5,594 nt of DNA from positions 1-5,594 of the forward strand of contig JAQTSL010000246.1 in assembly GCA_028711355.1 (NCBI GenBank), in the 5' to 3' direction. Every line of letters begins with the position of its first letter. The first letter of the stretch is position 1. A program made the position numbers and the translations under genes. The notes below the pieces were generated by a model. It saw nothing but the letters and a program-made list of their open reading frames with translations. It ran no database searches and was not told where the DNA came from. This DNA is from Rhodoferax sp. GTDB taxonomy: Bacteria; Pseudomonadota; Gammaproteobacteria; Burkholderiales; Burkholderiaceae_C. This document shows, piece after piece, positions 5,263 through 5,594 of this stretch.

Positions 5263-5594
5263 TTACTGGATTTTTCTAATAACGTTGTTGACTCTGTCGG
5301 CAACGAACAGGCTGCTGCCATCGGTGGTGATGCCAAACGGTTCGTTGAACTGGGCTGCGGTGCCGGTTGCGTTAGTCAAGCCTGGCGTGCCAGAGCCGGC
5401 CAGCGTTGTGACAGCACGGGTGGCGATTGATATCTTGCGCACCCGGGCGTCTCCGGTAACATACAGATAGGTACCGTCGGTGGTGATGCCTACCGGGTAG
5501 CTGAGCGATGCAGCAGTACCCGTGCCGTCTGTGGCTGCGGCGGTGCCTGATCCGGCGAAGGTGGTCACATTACCGGTGGCAATCACAATTTTTC
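5263..5594 (-). CDS. NHL-type propeller protein, C-terminal end (5' end beyond window)
   Basis: The frame enters from the right edge and ends at TAA (5265-5263), giving 110 whole codons. It shows the end of one blade (KIVIATGN), a 52-residue blade (5413-5568: VTTFAGSG ... ITTDG-TYLYVTGDARVRKI), and a final 49-residue blade (5266-5412) ending IRKIQ-stop. The pattern is the same as in the large downstream protein, so the two are paralogous. The penultimate blade is two residues shorter than the 54 standard because VADxxNxxIRKI is reduced to VTGDARVRKI. The protein ends at the blade position where propellers 1 and 2 of the neighbour end, so nothing such as a sorting signal or anchor follows its last blade. 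A GTG at 5586 could serve as a start only by chance; blade sequence continues upstream of it, so the true start is outside the window. Function is unknown; ligand binding is inferred from the family. Confidence 0.9.
   Translation of the reverse strand, partial: KIVIATGNVTTFAGSGTAAATDGTGTAASLSYPVGITTDGTYLYVTGDARVRKISIATRAVTTLAGSGTPGLTNATGTAAQFNEPFGITTDGSSLFVADRVNNVIRKIQ

Noticed and set aside
5182..5430. Plus-strand open frame across the terminator and the end of the right-hand gene
   Set aside because: It crosses a strong terminator hairpin and lies antisense to conserved propeller blades; there is no independent support for translation.

Overview
The whole window reads on the minus strand. 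It holds one very large, partly sequenced gene (4986 down to base 1, open past the left edge) and the 3' end of a second, related gene (entering at the right edge and stopping at 5263-5265). No RNA gene, insertion sequence, CRISPR array or metabolic gene is visible. I translated the large frame codon by codon from 4986 to 1: it is 1662 codons long with no internal stop or frameshift.

The large gene encodes an exported, modular beta-repeat protein. In order it has a signal peptide, two copies of a Trp-rich 'WNLV...FW' module, a Gly/Thr linker, a six-blade NHL-type propeller, a fibronectin type III (FN3)-like domain, about 220 residues of unassigned beta-rich sequence, a second FN3-like domain, a second six-blade propeller, a third FN3-like domain, and the first three and a half blades of a third propeller that runs off the window. 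Most blades are exactly 54 residues long (162 bp), but one blade in each complete propeller is shortened to 42-44 residues. The right-hand gene ends with two blades of the same family and stops at the point where the propellers of the large protein end, so the two genes are tandem paralogues or shuffled copies.

The 276-bp intergenic region (4987-5262) holds a strong terminator hairpin for the right-hand gene, a plausible sigma-70-type promoter for the large gene, two dyad-symmetric elements that may be operators, and a clear Shine-Dalgarno sequence before the ATG at 4986. The two genes are therefore probably separate transcription units.

The medium-high GC content, the SD-led start, the Sec-type signal peptide and the style of these NHL/FN3 proteins suggest a Gram-negative environmental bacterium. 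A Burkholderiales (Comamonadaceae-like) betaproteobacterium is my guess, from impression rather than a search. The proteins are probably surface or extracellular scaffolds or ligand-binding proteins. Nothing in the sequence shows an enzyme activity, and the C-terminus of the large protein, where an anchor or sorting signal might lie, is outside the window.
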